This document shows positions 25,097 through 33,942 of a stretch of DNA of 64,000 nt, piece by piece. The position numbers and the translations under genes are program-made. Location: NCBI RefSeq assembly GCF_014192155.1, contig NZ_JACHXO010000001.1:1142069-1206068 (forward strand), in the 5' to 3' direction. Origin of the DNA: Roseateles terrae. Its GTDB lineage: Bacteria > Pseudomonadota > Gammaproteobacteria > Burkholderiales > Burkholderiaceae_C. Positions within the stretch are counted from its first letter, which is position 1. The number at the start of each line of letters is the position of its first letter. The notes beneath the pieces were generated by a model. The model saw only the letters and a program-made list of their open reading frames with translations, ran no database searches and had not been told where the DNA came from.

Positions 25097-26605
25097 TCAG
25101 GACTCGCTCATCCTCGACTCTGCCGTCTCTTTCTTCGCCCCTTCATCCACCCGCAGCTGATGAAAGATGAACGCTGCCATCCCCGCCATCACCCCCAGCG
25201 CCAGATAGGTCGCATGAAACGCCGGCACCATCGCTGCGCCGTCGGTGCGTGCCACGCCCTCCGAGAAGAGCAGCAGGAATGCGCTGGACGTCGCCACCCC
25301 CAGACTCATCGACAACTGCATCACCACCGCCAGCAGGCTGTTCCCCCCACTGGCGGTCCGCTCATCCAGATCCCCAAGCGTCAGGGTATTCATCGCCGTG
25401 AACTGCATGCTGTTGACCATCCCGAACACGCCGAGATGAATGACCAGCCACACATGCCCGACATCCCGAGGAATCAGCGAGAAACTCGCAATCAGCACCC
25501 CCAGCAGCAGTGTGTTGACGATCAACACCCGCCGATACCCACTCCAGCGAATCAGCCGGATCGCCAGCGTCTTGGTGAACATCGCCCCGAGCACTGACGG
25601 AATCATCGACAACCCCGCCTCACTCGGTGAAAAACCCAGCCCCACCTGCAGAAACAAGGGCGTGAGAAACGGTGTCGCCCCGCTCCCCAATCGTGCGAAC
25701 ACATTCCCCAGCAATCCGATGCGAAACGTCGGCACCGCAAACAGCGCTGGAGAGAACAGCGGGGCTTCCGTCCGGGTGGCGTGCAACCAATAGGTCATCA
25801 TGCACACCACACCCGCCACCAGCATGACCAGACAGATGGCCATACTCACCACATGCTCGCCAAACCCCTGAAGCGCGAGCGACAGCAACATCAACCCCAG
25901 GCTGAACAGCACATATCCGCTCCAGTCGAAGCGCTGCCGCCCGGCCCCCTTGAGCTGCGGCATATACCGCCGACATGCCAGTACGCCCACCAGTCCCACC
26001 GGCAGGTTGATCAGAAAGATCCAGTGCCAGCTTGCATACTGCGTCAGCACCCCGCCAAGCGTGGGCCCGAGCAGCGGCCCCACCAGCCCCGGTAATGTGA
26101 TGAAGGTCATCACCTTCAGAAACTCATCCTTGGGAAACGCCCGCAGCACCACCAGCCGCCCCACCGGCACCAGCAGCGCCCCGCCCATCCCCTGCAGCAC
26201 CCGGGCCAGCACCAGAATCTGCAAGCTGGGTGAGATCGCACACAACAGCGAGCCGAAACTGAACAGTCCGATCGCCCACAGAAACACGCTCCGCGTCCCC
26301 AACCGGTCCGCCAGCCACCCTGACGCGGGAATCAGCAGCGCCACCGTCAACAGATAGGCCACCACCGCCGATTGCATCCTCAACGGGTTTTCGCCCAGAT
26401 CCCGCGCCATGCCCGGCAAGGCGGTGTTGAGGATGGTCGTGTCCAGCGTCTGCATGAAAAACGCCAGGGCCACCACCCACGGCAGATACCGATGCATGGC
26501 GGCATCCATCACCGGTCGCCCGGTGGTGGGATGAATCGGCGTGACGCCTTGGGCCCCGGGCCTCGCGGCGGATGAAGGGGAGGAGGAAGTAGGAACGTCC
26601 GGCAT
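25097..26605 (-). CDS. MFS multidrug exporter, DHA2 (MdtD/EmrB-like)
   Basis: A 502-residue inner-membrane transporter with about 14 hydrophobic segments. 'TLDTTILNTALPGMARDL' in helix 1 and 'GWLADRLGTRSVFLWAIGLF' in the 2-3 loop are the family signatures. 'LQGMGGALLVPVGRLVVLR' is the antiporter motif C region. The first about 40 residues are polar. The start at 26605 is the ATG before 'PDVPTSSS'; the much longer open frame upstream has composition unlike a protein and antisenses the next gene. Divergent from the HAD gene. Substrate unknown. Confidence 0.92.
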   Translation of the reverse strand: MPDVPTSSSPSSAARPGAQGVTPIHPTTGRPVMDAAMHRYLPWVVALAFFMQTLDTTILNTALPGMARDLGENPLRMQSAVVAYLLTVALLIPASGWLADRLGTRSVFLWAIGLFSFGSLLCAISPSLQILVLARVLQGMGGALLVPVGRLVVLRAFPKDEFLKVMTFITLPGLVGPLLGPTLGGVLTQYASWHWIFLINLPVGLVGVLACRRYMPQLKGAGRQRFDWSGYVLFSLGLMLLSLALQGFGEHVVSMAICLVMLVAGVVCMMTYWLHATRTEAPLFSPALFAVPTFRIGLLGNVFARLGSGATPFLTPLFLQVGLGFSPSEAGLSMIPSVLGAMFTKTLAIRLIRWSGYRRVLIVNTLLLGVLIASFSLIPRDVGHVWLVIHLGVFGMVNSMQFTAMNTLTLGDLDERTASGGNSLLAVVMQLSMSLGVATSSAFLLLFSEGVARTDGAAMVPAFHATYLALGVMAGMAAFIFHQLRVDEGAKKETAESRMSES

Positions 26606-26821
26606 GGGGCCAAGTATGCGACGGCCCGGTGTCGGCGTAGGATGCAGGGCTTCGCTGTTGTGCGCCCGGCGCCACCCGGTGTGAATGTTGCCCGCGACGC
26701 GCTTGCCGCCTCCGGTGCCACCGCTGCCTCCGGTGCGGTCGCCGCCCGCGGTGCAAAGTGGTCCACGGTGCATCCGCATCCTCGGTGCCTCCGGCGCGCC
26801 CGGTGCTTGATCCTTACCCTC

Positions 26822-27697
26822 ATGCGCTTTTACGTCTCCGACCTGGACGGCACCCTCCTCGACCCGCAGGCTCGCCTCTCCTCCGCCACCCGCGACGGCC
26901 TGGCCGAGCTGCTGCATGAGGGCCTGGCCTTCACCGTGGCCAGCGCCCGCCATGTGATGTCCATCGCCCGCATCCTGGATGGGCTGCCGATCCAGCTGCC
27001 GGTCGTGTCCTCCAACGGCGCCTACATCAGCGACCTGCGCACCGGTCGCCATGAACTGGTCAATGCGATGGAGCCCGCCATGGGCCAGGCCTTGTTTGCG
27101 CTGGTGCGCCGGCATGGCCTGATGCCGTTCATCGCCACCCATGGCCCACAAGGCGATCAACTGTTCTGGCAGGAAGTCCGGAACGAAGGCCAGCAGCGCT
27201 TTGTCACCGAACGACAGCGCAACGCCGACCCGCGCCTGCGTCAGGTCGACCGGCTTCAGGATCAGCTACAGGACGCCCTTGTCACCCTGCTGGTCGTGGA
27301 CAAGGCCGAGCCGCTCGCTGCCTTGCAGGCCGACATCCACAGCCTCTTTGGCGATGCCATGGTCACCCACCTGGCGGAGGACCTCTACATGCCGGGCTGG
27401 CCCTGGTTGAATGTGCACGATCGCAGCGCGAGCAAGGATCAGGCCATCGCCACCCTCGCCGAGCGCTACCAGTTGCACGACCGTGAACTGGTCGTCTTCG
27501 GCGATCAGGTCAACGACCTCAGCATGCTGCGTGCCGCCCACCATGCGGTGGCCGTGTCCAATGCCAGCGAGGATGTGAAACAGGCCGCGCACCGCATCAT
27601 CGGCGCGCACCATGAGGACGCGGTGCTGCACTTCATCCGCGACGACTGGCGCAGCCTGCGCGAACGGCTCAACCTCCCGCCGCCAACTGTGCCTTGA
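26822..27697 (+). CDS. HAD-superfamily phosphatase, Cof/YwpJ type
   Basis: A 291-residue class IIB HAD hydrolase. Motif I is 'YVSDLDGTLLD' (nucleophile Asp and acid/base Asp), motif II is 'SSNGAYISD', and motif IV is 'FGDQVNDLSMLRAA'. These enzymes dephosphorylate sugar phosphates, nucleotides or cofactors such as PLP; the substrate here cannot be read. The start was set at the ATG before 'RFYVSD'. The last 29 bases overlap, on the opposite strand, the 3' end of prpE. Confidence 0.92.
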   Translation: MRFYVSDLDGTLLDPQARLSSATRDGLAELLHEGLAFTVASARHVMSIARILDGLPIQLPVVSSNGAYISDLRTGRHELVNAMEPAMGQALFALVRRHGLMPFIATHGPQGDQLFWQEVRNEGQQRFVTERQRNADPRLRQVDRLQDQLQDALVTLLVVDKAEPLAALQADIHSLFGDAMVTHLAEDLYMPGWPWLNVHDRSASKDQAIATLAERYQLHDRELVVFGDQVNDLSMLRAAHHAVAVSNASEDVKQAAHRIIGAHHEDAVLHFIRDDWRSLRERLNLPPPTVP

Positions 27698-29576
27698 GCT
27701 GCTCCAGCGCGACCGGGTCCTCCATCGTGCTCAGATCGCCGGTCTCACGGCCTTCCGCCACGGCCTGCAGGGCTCGTCGCAGCAGCTTACCCGAGCGGGT
27801 CTTCGGCAGCCCCGCCACCAGCCGCACCCGCGCCGGCCGGGCCACCGCGCCCAGCTCCTGATCGACCTTCCGGAGGATGTCGCCTTCCAGGGCCAGCGCC
27901 AGTGCCTGGGTCGCCGCCTTGGCGGGATCGCGCAGCACGGCGAAGGCCAGCGCCACCTGGCCCTTGAGCGCATCGGCCACGCCCACCACGGCCACCTCGG
28001 CCACTGCCGGATGCCCGGCGATGCACTCCTCGATCTCGCGGGTGCCGAGCCGATGGCCGGCCACGTTGATCACGTCGTCACTGCGGCCCAGGATGAAGTA
28101 GTAGCCTTCCTCATCCCGCACGGCCCAGTCGAAGGTGGAATAGACCTGTCGATCCGGCACGCTGGACCAGTAGGTGCGCACAAAGCGGTCATCGTCACGC
28201 CAGACGGTCTGCATGCAGCCGGGGGGCAGCGGCCCGTCGATGACCAGCAGCCCCTTCTGATTTGCGCCCTGCAGCACGGCGCCAGTCTGCTCATCCACCA
28301 GCTGCACCTTGTAGCCATACATCGGCACACCGGGCGAACCGAACTTCGGCTTGCTCGACGGGAGCCCGCGGGCCAGCGTCAGAATCGGCCAGCCGGTTTC
28401 GGTCTGCCAGTAGTTGTCGATGATGGGCTTGCCCAGGGCCTCGGCAATCCATCGCGCGGTGGGCTCGTCCAGTGGCTCGCCCGCGAGGAACAGATTGCGC
28501 AGGCTGCTCAGGTCGTGGCGCTGGAGCATGGCCGGGTCCTGCTTCTTCAGCACCCGGATGGCCGTGGGTGCGCTGAACATCACCGTCACCTTGTGGCGCT
28601 CCACCAGCTGCCACCACACGGCCGCATCGGGTCGCGTCGGCAGGCCTTCGTACATGATGGTGGACATACCGGCGATCAGTGGCCCGTAGACGATGTAGCT
28701 GTGGCCGACCACCCAGCCGATGTCGCTGGTGGAGAAGAAGGTTTCGCCGGAGCGGCCATCGAAGATGTGACGCACGCTGGCCGCGAGCGCGACGGCATAA
28801 CCGCCGGTGTCCCGCTGCACGCCCTTGGGCCGGCCGGTGGTGCCGCTGGTGTAGAGGGTGTAGCTCACCGCCTCTGATGGCAGCCACACGCAGGGCACCT
28901 GCGCATGCTGATGGGTGGCGCGCAGGTCGGCATAGTCCACATCGCGGCCGGGTTGGCGATCAAACGGACTGAGCCCGCGGTCCACCATCAGCACGTGCTG
29001 CGGTGGATGGGCGCACAGCCGCAGCGCTTCATCCAGCAGCGGCTTGTAGGGCACGACCTTGCCGCCCCGGCTGCCGGCATCGGCACTGATCACCAGCACC
29101 GGTTCGGCATCGTCGATGCGATTGGCCAATGCATGGCTGGCAAAACCGCCGAACACCACCGAGTGAATGGCCCCGAGCCGCGCGCAGGCCAGCATCGCAA
29201 ACGCGGCCTGGGGAATCATCGGCATGTAGATCAGCACCCGGTCGCCCTGCTTCACGCGGAGCGACTGCAGCGCCGCCGCCATGATCTGCACCTCCCGATG
29301 CAACTGCGCAAAGGTGTAGATCTCTTCGCGATCCACCTCGCTGGAGGACCAGATCAACGCGGTGTCCTCGCCCCGCGTGGCCACATGGCGATCCACCGCG
29401 TTGTGGCAGAGATTGGTCGTGCCGCCCACAAACCAGCGCACAAAGGGCGGTCGGCTGGCATCACACACCTGCTCGAACGGCTGGTGCCAGTCGATGAGCT
29501 GGGCTTGCTCGGTCCAGAAGGCTTCCGGGTCGCTCACCGAGCGGTGATAAAAGGCCTGGTAGTCGATCGCTGTCAT
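27669..29576 (-). CDS. prpE: propionyl-CoA synthetase
   Basis: A 635-residue AMP-forming acyl-CoA synthetase. The P-loop-like motif is 'YTSGTTGRPKGVQRD', the adenylate-binding region is 'DNYWQTETGWPI', and the C-terminal domain has 'GRSDDVINVAGHRL' and the catalytic lysine context 'TRSGKLLRR'. The 'QTETGWP' signature favours PrpE over acetyl-CoA synthetase. The ATG at 29576 is preceded by GGAGAC; an upstream ATG at 29612 is possible. It stands alone, without prpBCD, so its regulation is unclear. Confidence 0.92.
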   Translation of the reverse strand: MTAIDYQAFYHRSVSDPEAFWTEQAQLIDWHQPFEQVCDASRPPFVRWFVGGTTNLCHNAVDRHVATRGEDTALIWSSSEVDREEIYTFAQLHREVQIMAAALQSLRVKQGDRVLIYMPMIPQAAFAMLACARLGAIHSVVFGGFASHALANRIDDAEPVLVISADAGSRGGKVVPYKPLLDEALRLCAHPPQHVLMVDRGLSPFDRQPGRDVDYADLRATHQHAQVPCVWLPSEAVSYTLYTSGTTGRPKGVQRDTGGYAVALAASVRHIFDGRSGETFFSTSDIGWVVGHSYIVYGPLIAGMSTIMYEGLPTRPDAAVWWQLVERHKVTVMFSAPTAIRVLKKQDPAMLQRHDLSSLRNLFLAGEPLDEPTARWIAEALGKPIIDNYWQTETGWPILTLARGLPSSKPKFGSPGVPMYGYKVQLVDEQTGAVLQGANQKGLLVIDGPLPPGCMQTVWRDDDRFVRTYWSSVPDRQVYSTFDWAVRDEEGYYFILGRSDDVINVAGHRLGTREIEECIAGHPAVAEVAVVGVADALKGQVALAFAVLRDPAKAATQALALALEGDILRKVDQELGAVARPARVRLVAGLPKTRSGKLLRRALQAVAEGRETGDLSTMEDPVALEQLKAQLAAGG

Positions 29577-29934
29577 CGAGGTGTCTCCATGCGGCACTCT
29601 GCGTGGCGCCATGGTCGGATTTCACGCATCGCGTCTGACGACACCCTGACCCGTACCGCGAACCGGCTGCGCGAACTTGCGACAAATCAATGAGTCAGCC
29701 GCACAGATTCGCCTCACGCTTTACACCCGCGAAAAACGCACGGCATCACACGATCGGAAACTTCTCCAAACAGCTTTTGTCATGACCTGTATGGTCAAAT
29801 TCGGGTTTTCCTGAGGAGAGACTCGTCGCCCTGGCGAGGACTTTCCCGAAGCCAGGCGTCCATCCTGGGGCAATCCCCAGGGTCCGATGCTTGACCAGCG
29901 CGGTTTCGCTTTTTAAGCTCCGCGCCCAATAACG
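29577..29934. other. divergent intergenic region prpE / NlpC-P60
   Basis: 358 bases without a gene. It contains the inverted repeat TGACC-TGTAT-GGTCA at 29783-29797 in an AT-richer patch, which could be an operator for either divergent gene. No clear sigma-70 pair was found. Confidence 0.5.
29783..29797. promoter_or_regulatory. 15-bp inverted repeat TGACC-N5-GGTCA, possible operator
   Basis: Perfect 5-bp arms separated by 5 bases, 138 bases upstream of the NlpC/P60 gene and 207 bases upstream of prpE. Assignment to a regulator is not possible from sequence alone. Confidence 0.3.
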
Positions 29935-31128
29935 ATGCGAACTGTCCCTTCTACTTCCTCTGCTCCTCACCGCAAAAAAGTCCAGCGCGCCACGGCCGCA
30001 CTGGGACTGATTTGCGCCTTGACGGCCGGTAGTTGCTGGGCGCAACCCACGGCGAAGGCCGGGGAAGGCGCTTCAGGCACCGCCGCGCAAGCGTCCGCCT
30101 CGAAAGAGAGCAAGGGCAAGCAGAGCGCCAAGTCGTCTTCGAAGACCACCAAGGTGGCGAAGAGCGCACAAACGAAGCAGGACAGCAGCAAGAGCAAGCA
30201 TTCCGGCAAGAGCGCCGACAAGCCGGTGGCAGAGAAGGCGGACAAGCCCGACGCCCCGGTGGCTGCGGACAAGACGCAAGCCAAGTCCACCGACAAGGTG
30301 GAAGCACGCGCGCCAGACCTGACCCCGCCCCCGGGCACGATGATGGGTGCTTACGGTCAAAGCCTGATGCGCACGGCGGCGCTGTCCAGCGTGGCCGGTG
30401 GTGCGGCCGTGGTGCTGCCCCAGCCGACCGCTGCGATGAATGCGCAGGCGGGCACCCTGTCTTCCGGCACGCCGGCCCTGGCCTCCCTGGCTGCGGCACA
30501 GAACACCCCCGCGGGCACGACCAGCATCACGGCCGCCAACACCATGATGGCCGCCGCAGCGCCAGCGCTGCCCGCCACGGCGATGATGGGTGCTGCAGGC
30601 GCCACGTCCAACGATGCGGTGAACCGCTTCCTGAAGCAGCAGGGCATCGTCGCTCAGGCGACCGCCCAGACGCAGGCAGAGAATGCCGCCATGGCCGGCA
30701 ACCCCAGCCTGCTGAATGAAGTGCGGGACCGGGCATCGAATCTGGTGCTGTCCGCCATGAACTTCCTGGGCGTGCCGTATCGGCGCGGTGGGAATTCTGT
30801 AAGCAACGGTTTCGACTGCAGCGGCTTCACCCGCCACATCTTCGAGATGAGCGTGGGCCTGGTGCTGCCTCGGCGTGCCGATGAGCAGGCCAAGATGTCG
30901 CAGCTGATCTCCATCAAGAAGGAAGATCTGAAGCCGGGCGACCTGGTGTTCTTCAACACGATGCGCGCCACCTTCTCGCATGTGGGCATCTACGTGGGTG
31001 AAGGCAAGTTCATCCATTCGCCGCGTGCGGGTGGTGCGGTGCGGGTGGAAGACATGCGTGAGAGCTATTGGGCCAAGCGCTTCACCGGCGCTCGCCGCGC
31101 GGACCTGGCGCAGGCGCCCAATACCTGA
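29935..31128 (+). CDS. exported NlpC/P60 (C40) peptidoglycan endopeptidase
   Basis: A 397-residue protein. The signal peptide ends near 'GSCWAQ' (residue about 36). A Lys/Ser/Ala-rich linker follows at about 45-125, probably disordered and wall-binding by charge. An Ala/Thr/Met-rich region leads to the C40 domain at about 260-385: catalytic Cys295 in 'FDCSGFT', His in 'FSHVGIYVGEG' and third His in 'FIHSPRAGG'. The family cleaves gamma-D-Glu-DAP bonds in peptidoglycan. A strong terminator lies about 100 bases downstream. Confidence 0.93.
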   Translation: MRTVPSTSSAPHRKKVQRATAALGLICALTAGSCWAQPTAKAGEGASGTAAQASASKESKGKQSAKSSSKTTKVAKSAQTKQDSSKSKHSGKSADKPVAEKADKPDAPVAADKTQAKSTDKVEARAPDLTPPPGTMMGAYGQSLMRTAALSSVAGGAAVVLPQPTAAMNAQAGTLSSGTPALASLAAAQNTPAGTTSITAANTMMAAAAPALPATAMMGAAGATSNDAVNRFLKQQGIVAQATAQTQAENAAMAGNPSLLNEVRDRASNLVLSAMNFLGVPYRRGGNSVSNGFDCSGFTRHIFEMSVGLVLPRRADEQAKMSQLISIKKEDLKPGDLVFFNTMRATFSHVGIYVGEGKFIHSPRAGGAVRVEDMRESYWAKRFTGARRADLAQAPNT

Positions 31129-31225
31129 AGCGGGCCAGCGCCCTCCAATCGCGGCTCATCAATCGCCGCTGAATCGCCGCTGATTCGTCACCGAGAGGGT
31201 GACGGGCGGATGTCTCCCCTGAACG

Positions 31226-31248
31226 AGCGGCGCATGCGCCGCTTTTTT
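31226..31248 (+). terminator. rho-independent terminator after the C40 peptidase
   Basis: A perfect 8-bp stem AGCGGCGC / GCGCCGCT, two-base loop, then TTTTT. The very short loop means that the closing pairs probably open. It is the only strong terminator between this gene and the proline-rich gene. Confidence 0.85.
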
Positions 31249-31559
31249 GCGCCTGAGCGATGTGACGGCCTTACTGCCTGGAGCGAAATGCTGCATCGGC
31301 CCTTCGCCCAGCGCCCAGCGCCCTTCGCTCATCACCCATCAGTCGTTGCCGATAGAGCTCCATACCCTCTGCCAATGAGGCACTGGACGACTGCAGTTGG
31401 GCCACTGAGCGTCTGACGGTAGCCCGTCCAACCGCCGCCATGCGCGACGTGTTCGGGCTCCTGCGCGACAAGCCCCAATCGCGCCCATGCGGGTAACCGA
31501 GCAGCTTTCAGAGGCCCCGCGTCCACTCCCCGGTTGAAGGCGCAGCCTGGTTCCCGGCT
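31249..31559. other. intergenic stretch, no gene seen
   Basis: 311 bases between the terminator and the proline-rich gene. Frames present on both strands have composition that follows the GC skew of the neighbouring gene and look fortuitous. No regulatory element is recognised. Confidence 0.4.
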
Positions 31560-33668
31560 ATGCTGCGGCTGGAGCGACTCCTGACCGCTGCAGCCACCTT
31601 GTCCGCCGTTCTCTCCTTCCCCTTCCCGACCCCTGCCCGCCCGCCAGATCACCTGGGCTCTGCGCTCATGCTGGCGGTGCTGCTGCATGTGTTGGTGGTG
31701 CTGGTGGTGGGGAACGCACCCGGGGGTAACGCCAAGCCGGGCGAAGGCGTGTGGGGGCCGATCACGGTCCGCCTGCAGGGAGATCGGTTCGAGAAGGGGT
31801 CCGGCGACCCGGCCGTGATCGTGCCGGAGCGCGGGCCGGTCGGGACGGCGCGAGAGCAGCGATACGGCGGCACCGTGCGGCGCGATGCACCCAAGCCGGA
31901 TGAAGCGCCCGGCGCGGCTCGGCAGGGTCAGTGGCGGCAGACGCCGGGGGAGCGGCTGACCGGAGAGGATGAGGCGGCTGCGCGGGCGCAGGTGGCGCCG
32001 GTGACGCCGCCAGCGAAGCCTGCGGCGGACGACACGTCGTCGAAGCCGCCTGTCGCGCCTGCGCCTGTCACGAGGGAGCGGGCGGATGCGATACCGTCGC
32101 CTCGACCTACGCCGACGACGACGCCGCCCCCGGTGCAAACAACGACGGCGGCCACGCCTCCGAGTCCGCGGCCGACGGCGACGCCCGCAGCGGCAGATCC
32201 GCAGAGGGCCGCGACAACGCCGACGACGACCGCAACAGACACTTCGAAGGTTCCGCCGCCTGTCATGGCGCCTGTCCTTCCGCCTGTGACACCGCCTGTC
32301 ACGGCGACCGCCACGCCGCCCTCGCCCGTCACCGAACCCCAAACGCCCACCGCCACGCTGACACTGCCGACCGATACAGCGCCTCAGGTCAGCCGCCTGA
32401 AGCCGTCCGGCGAGTCACTCAAGAAGCTGCCAGCGTCGCGTTCTGAAGCCCCGCTGCCGGCGCCCTCTGCGCTTGAACTGCCGCGTCCGACGCTGAGCGA
32501 CACCTCATCCTCCTTGCGCCGGATTGAACGCCAGGCCGCGCCCGGAACGCAGGCGGATCGACGCGCCCCGCCGGAAGCGGAAGGACCGCTGCAAGGCCCG
32601 GCTGCATTGCAGTTGCCCGAGCCCCCGCGGCCGACGCTGACCGACACGGCCGAGCCTGTGCGCCGCATGGAGCGACAGCCCGTGTCACCGGCTTCGAACG
32701 CCAAGGCCAAACCAGCCGCCACAGAGGCGCCCTTGCCTGCCCCGGCGGCGCTGCAGTTGCCGGAACCTCCAAAACCCACCTTGAGCGATACACCCGCCAC
32801 GGTGCGGCGCGTCCCGCGTGCATCCACCGAGCGATTGAATACCGCGACGCCGCCGACGGCGCCGGCCCTCACCGCCCCGACGCCACTGCCGAGCCTCGCG
32901 CCCAAGCCGACGCCGGCGCCCCCCGCAACACCGACGCCAGTGCAGACGCCAGCGCCTTCACCGGCGACGGTGGCGCCCGCTGCCGCGAGCCCGCCCCTGC
33001 CCACGCCCGCGGCAACGCCCTCCTCCATCCCACCGCCGGACGCGCTTCGCAATCCGGTCACGACTGCGCCTACACCCACGCTGCCAACCACAACACCGCC
33101 CACATCATCGGCATTGCCATCGCCCCCACAGGTGCAGCCTTCCCCCTCGCCGCCCGTGGCGCCACCGCCATCGTCGACAACCCCAGCGCCGATGCCTGCG
33201 TCTCCCGCAGCGCCCACGGTGGCACCGCCCAGCGCTGCGGCAGTCCCGCCTTCGTCCCTGCCACGCCCGTCGGCGGTGACGACGCCCAGCACCGCACCGC
33301 CGTCGCCTGCCAACCGGATTTCGCTGGACGGCTCGTCCTCCCCCAGCACCACGCAGCCGAGTGTGGGGGCGCCGGACGCAGGGTCCCGCACGGGGCAGGA
33401 CGTCGCAACACCCGCCTCCACGCCGCCGAATGCACCCAAGCAGTTGGATCTCACCCTGAAGTCGCAACGGGGTCCCGCACTGCCGCGCGGCAACGCCAAT
33501 GGCGTGATTCAGGCGATGCCTGTGCCGCCGGAGCCCAAGGACAAACTGGCGGAAGAGCTCAAGCGGGCCGGCCAGGAGGAATGTCGGAAAGCGTATGCCG
33601 ACATGGGCGTGCTGGCGGTCGTCCCACTGGCGCGCGACGCCGTGAAGGGCAAAGGATGCCGCTGGTAG
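31560..33668 (+). CDS. proline-rich, single-helix membrane-anchored protein
   Basis: A 702-residue protein dominated by Pro, Thr, Ala and Ser. One membrane helix at about 37-52 ('LMLAVLLHVLVVLVV') is followed by a conserved-looking 'GEGVWGPITVRLQGD'. At about 297-420 there are three diverged copies of a 40-45-residue module built on 'LPAPAALQLPEPPKPTLSD' and 'RRIERQ'. After about 200 residues of Pro/Thr-rich spacer comes a short globular end with 'AGQEECRKAYADMG' and 'DAVKGKGCRW'. The layout, an anchor, a periplasm-spanning proline tract and a small C-terminal domain, recalls TonB-like or cell-envelope linker proteins. No enzymatic domain is seen. Confidence 0.7.
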   Translation: MLRLERLLTAAATLSAVLSFPFPTPARPPDHLGSALMLAVLLHVLVVLVVGNAPGGNAKPGEGVWGPITVRLQGDRFEKGSGDPAVIVPERGPVGTAREQRYGGTVRRDAPKPDEAPGAARQGQWRQTPGERLTGEDEAAARAQVAPVTPPAKPAADDTSSKPPVAPAPVTRERADAIPSPRPTPTTTPPPVQTTTAATPPSPRPTATPAAADPQRAATTPTTTATDTSKVPPPVMAPVLPPVTPPVTATATPPSPVTEPQTPTATLTLPTDTAPQVSRLKPSGESLKKLPASRSEAPLPAPSALELPRPTLSDTSSSLRRIERQAAPGTQADRRAPPEAEGPLQGPAALQLPEPPRPTLTDTAEPVRRMERQPVSPASNAKAKPAATEAPLPAPAALQLPEPPKPTLSDTPATVRRVPRASTERLNTATPPTAPALTAPTPLPSLAPKPTPAPPATPTPVQTPAPSPATVAPAAASPPLPTPAATPSSIPPPDALRNPVTTAPTPTLPTTTPPTSSALPSPPQVQPSPSPPVAPPPSSTTPAPMPASPAAPTVAPPSAAAVPPSSLPRPSAVTTPSTAPPSPANRISLDGSSSPSTTQPSVGAPDAGSRTGQDVATPASTPPNAPKQLDLTLKSQRGPALPRGNANGVIQAMPVPPEPKDKLAEELKRAGQEECRKAYADMGVLAVVPLARDAVKGKGCRW
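32450..32820 (+). repeat. threefold protein-level repeat in the proline-rich gene
   Basis: Three successive segments encode variants of 'LPAPxALxLPxPxxPTLSDT' followed by a basic 'RRxxR' patch. Nucleotide identity is only moderate, so the duplication is old or selection acts on the protein. Confidence 0.7.
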
Positions 33669-33738
33669 CGTGCGGCCTGTGCAATGCAAGCAATGGAAAA
33701 CCCCCGTTTCGTCAATGCGTGGCGAAAGGCGGTTTTGC

Positions 33739-33744
33739 TATAGT
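33739..33744 (+). promoter_or_regulatory. -10-like box TATAGT for the tRNA gene
   Basis: TATAGT lies 12 bases before the tRNA-Ala 5' end, in a locally AT-rich patch, giving a leader of about 6 bases. No strong -35 hexamer is seen at the usual distance. Confidence 0.4.
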
Positions 33745-33756
33745 TCTTTGCGTGTT

Positions 33757-33832
<76 letters not shown>

Positions 33833-33844
33833 CCAATACCCAAG

Positions 33845-33880
33845 GGGTTGCAACGAAAGGCTGCAACCCTTTGTTTTTTC
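33845..33880 (+). terminator. terminator after tRNA-Ala
   Basis: An 8-bp stem GGGTTGCA / TGCAACCC with a 9-base loop, followed by TTTGTTTTTTC, starting 12 bases after the tRNA. Confidence 0.85.
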
Positions 33881-33942
33881 TGGGATTCCAGTCCTGACAA
33901 GGACTCGGGTAGTGGCACTGACGAAGCAGGCCGTGTAACTTC

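Noticed and set aside
26606..27160. N-terminal extension of the MFS gene
   Set aside because: The extension lies opposite the HAD gene and has His/Gln-rich shadow composition; the ATG at 26605 leads directly into the transporter sequence.
31332..33499. Glycine/arginine-rich minus-strand frames opposite the proline-rich gene
   Set aside because: Codon-biased Pro/Thr/Ala sequence opens the antisense frames; only the plus-strand frame has an anchor, internal modules and a structured end.
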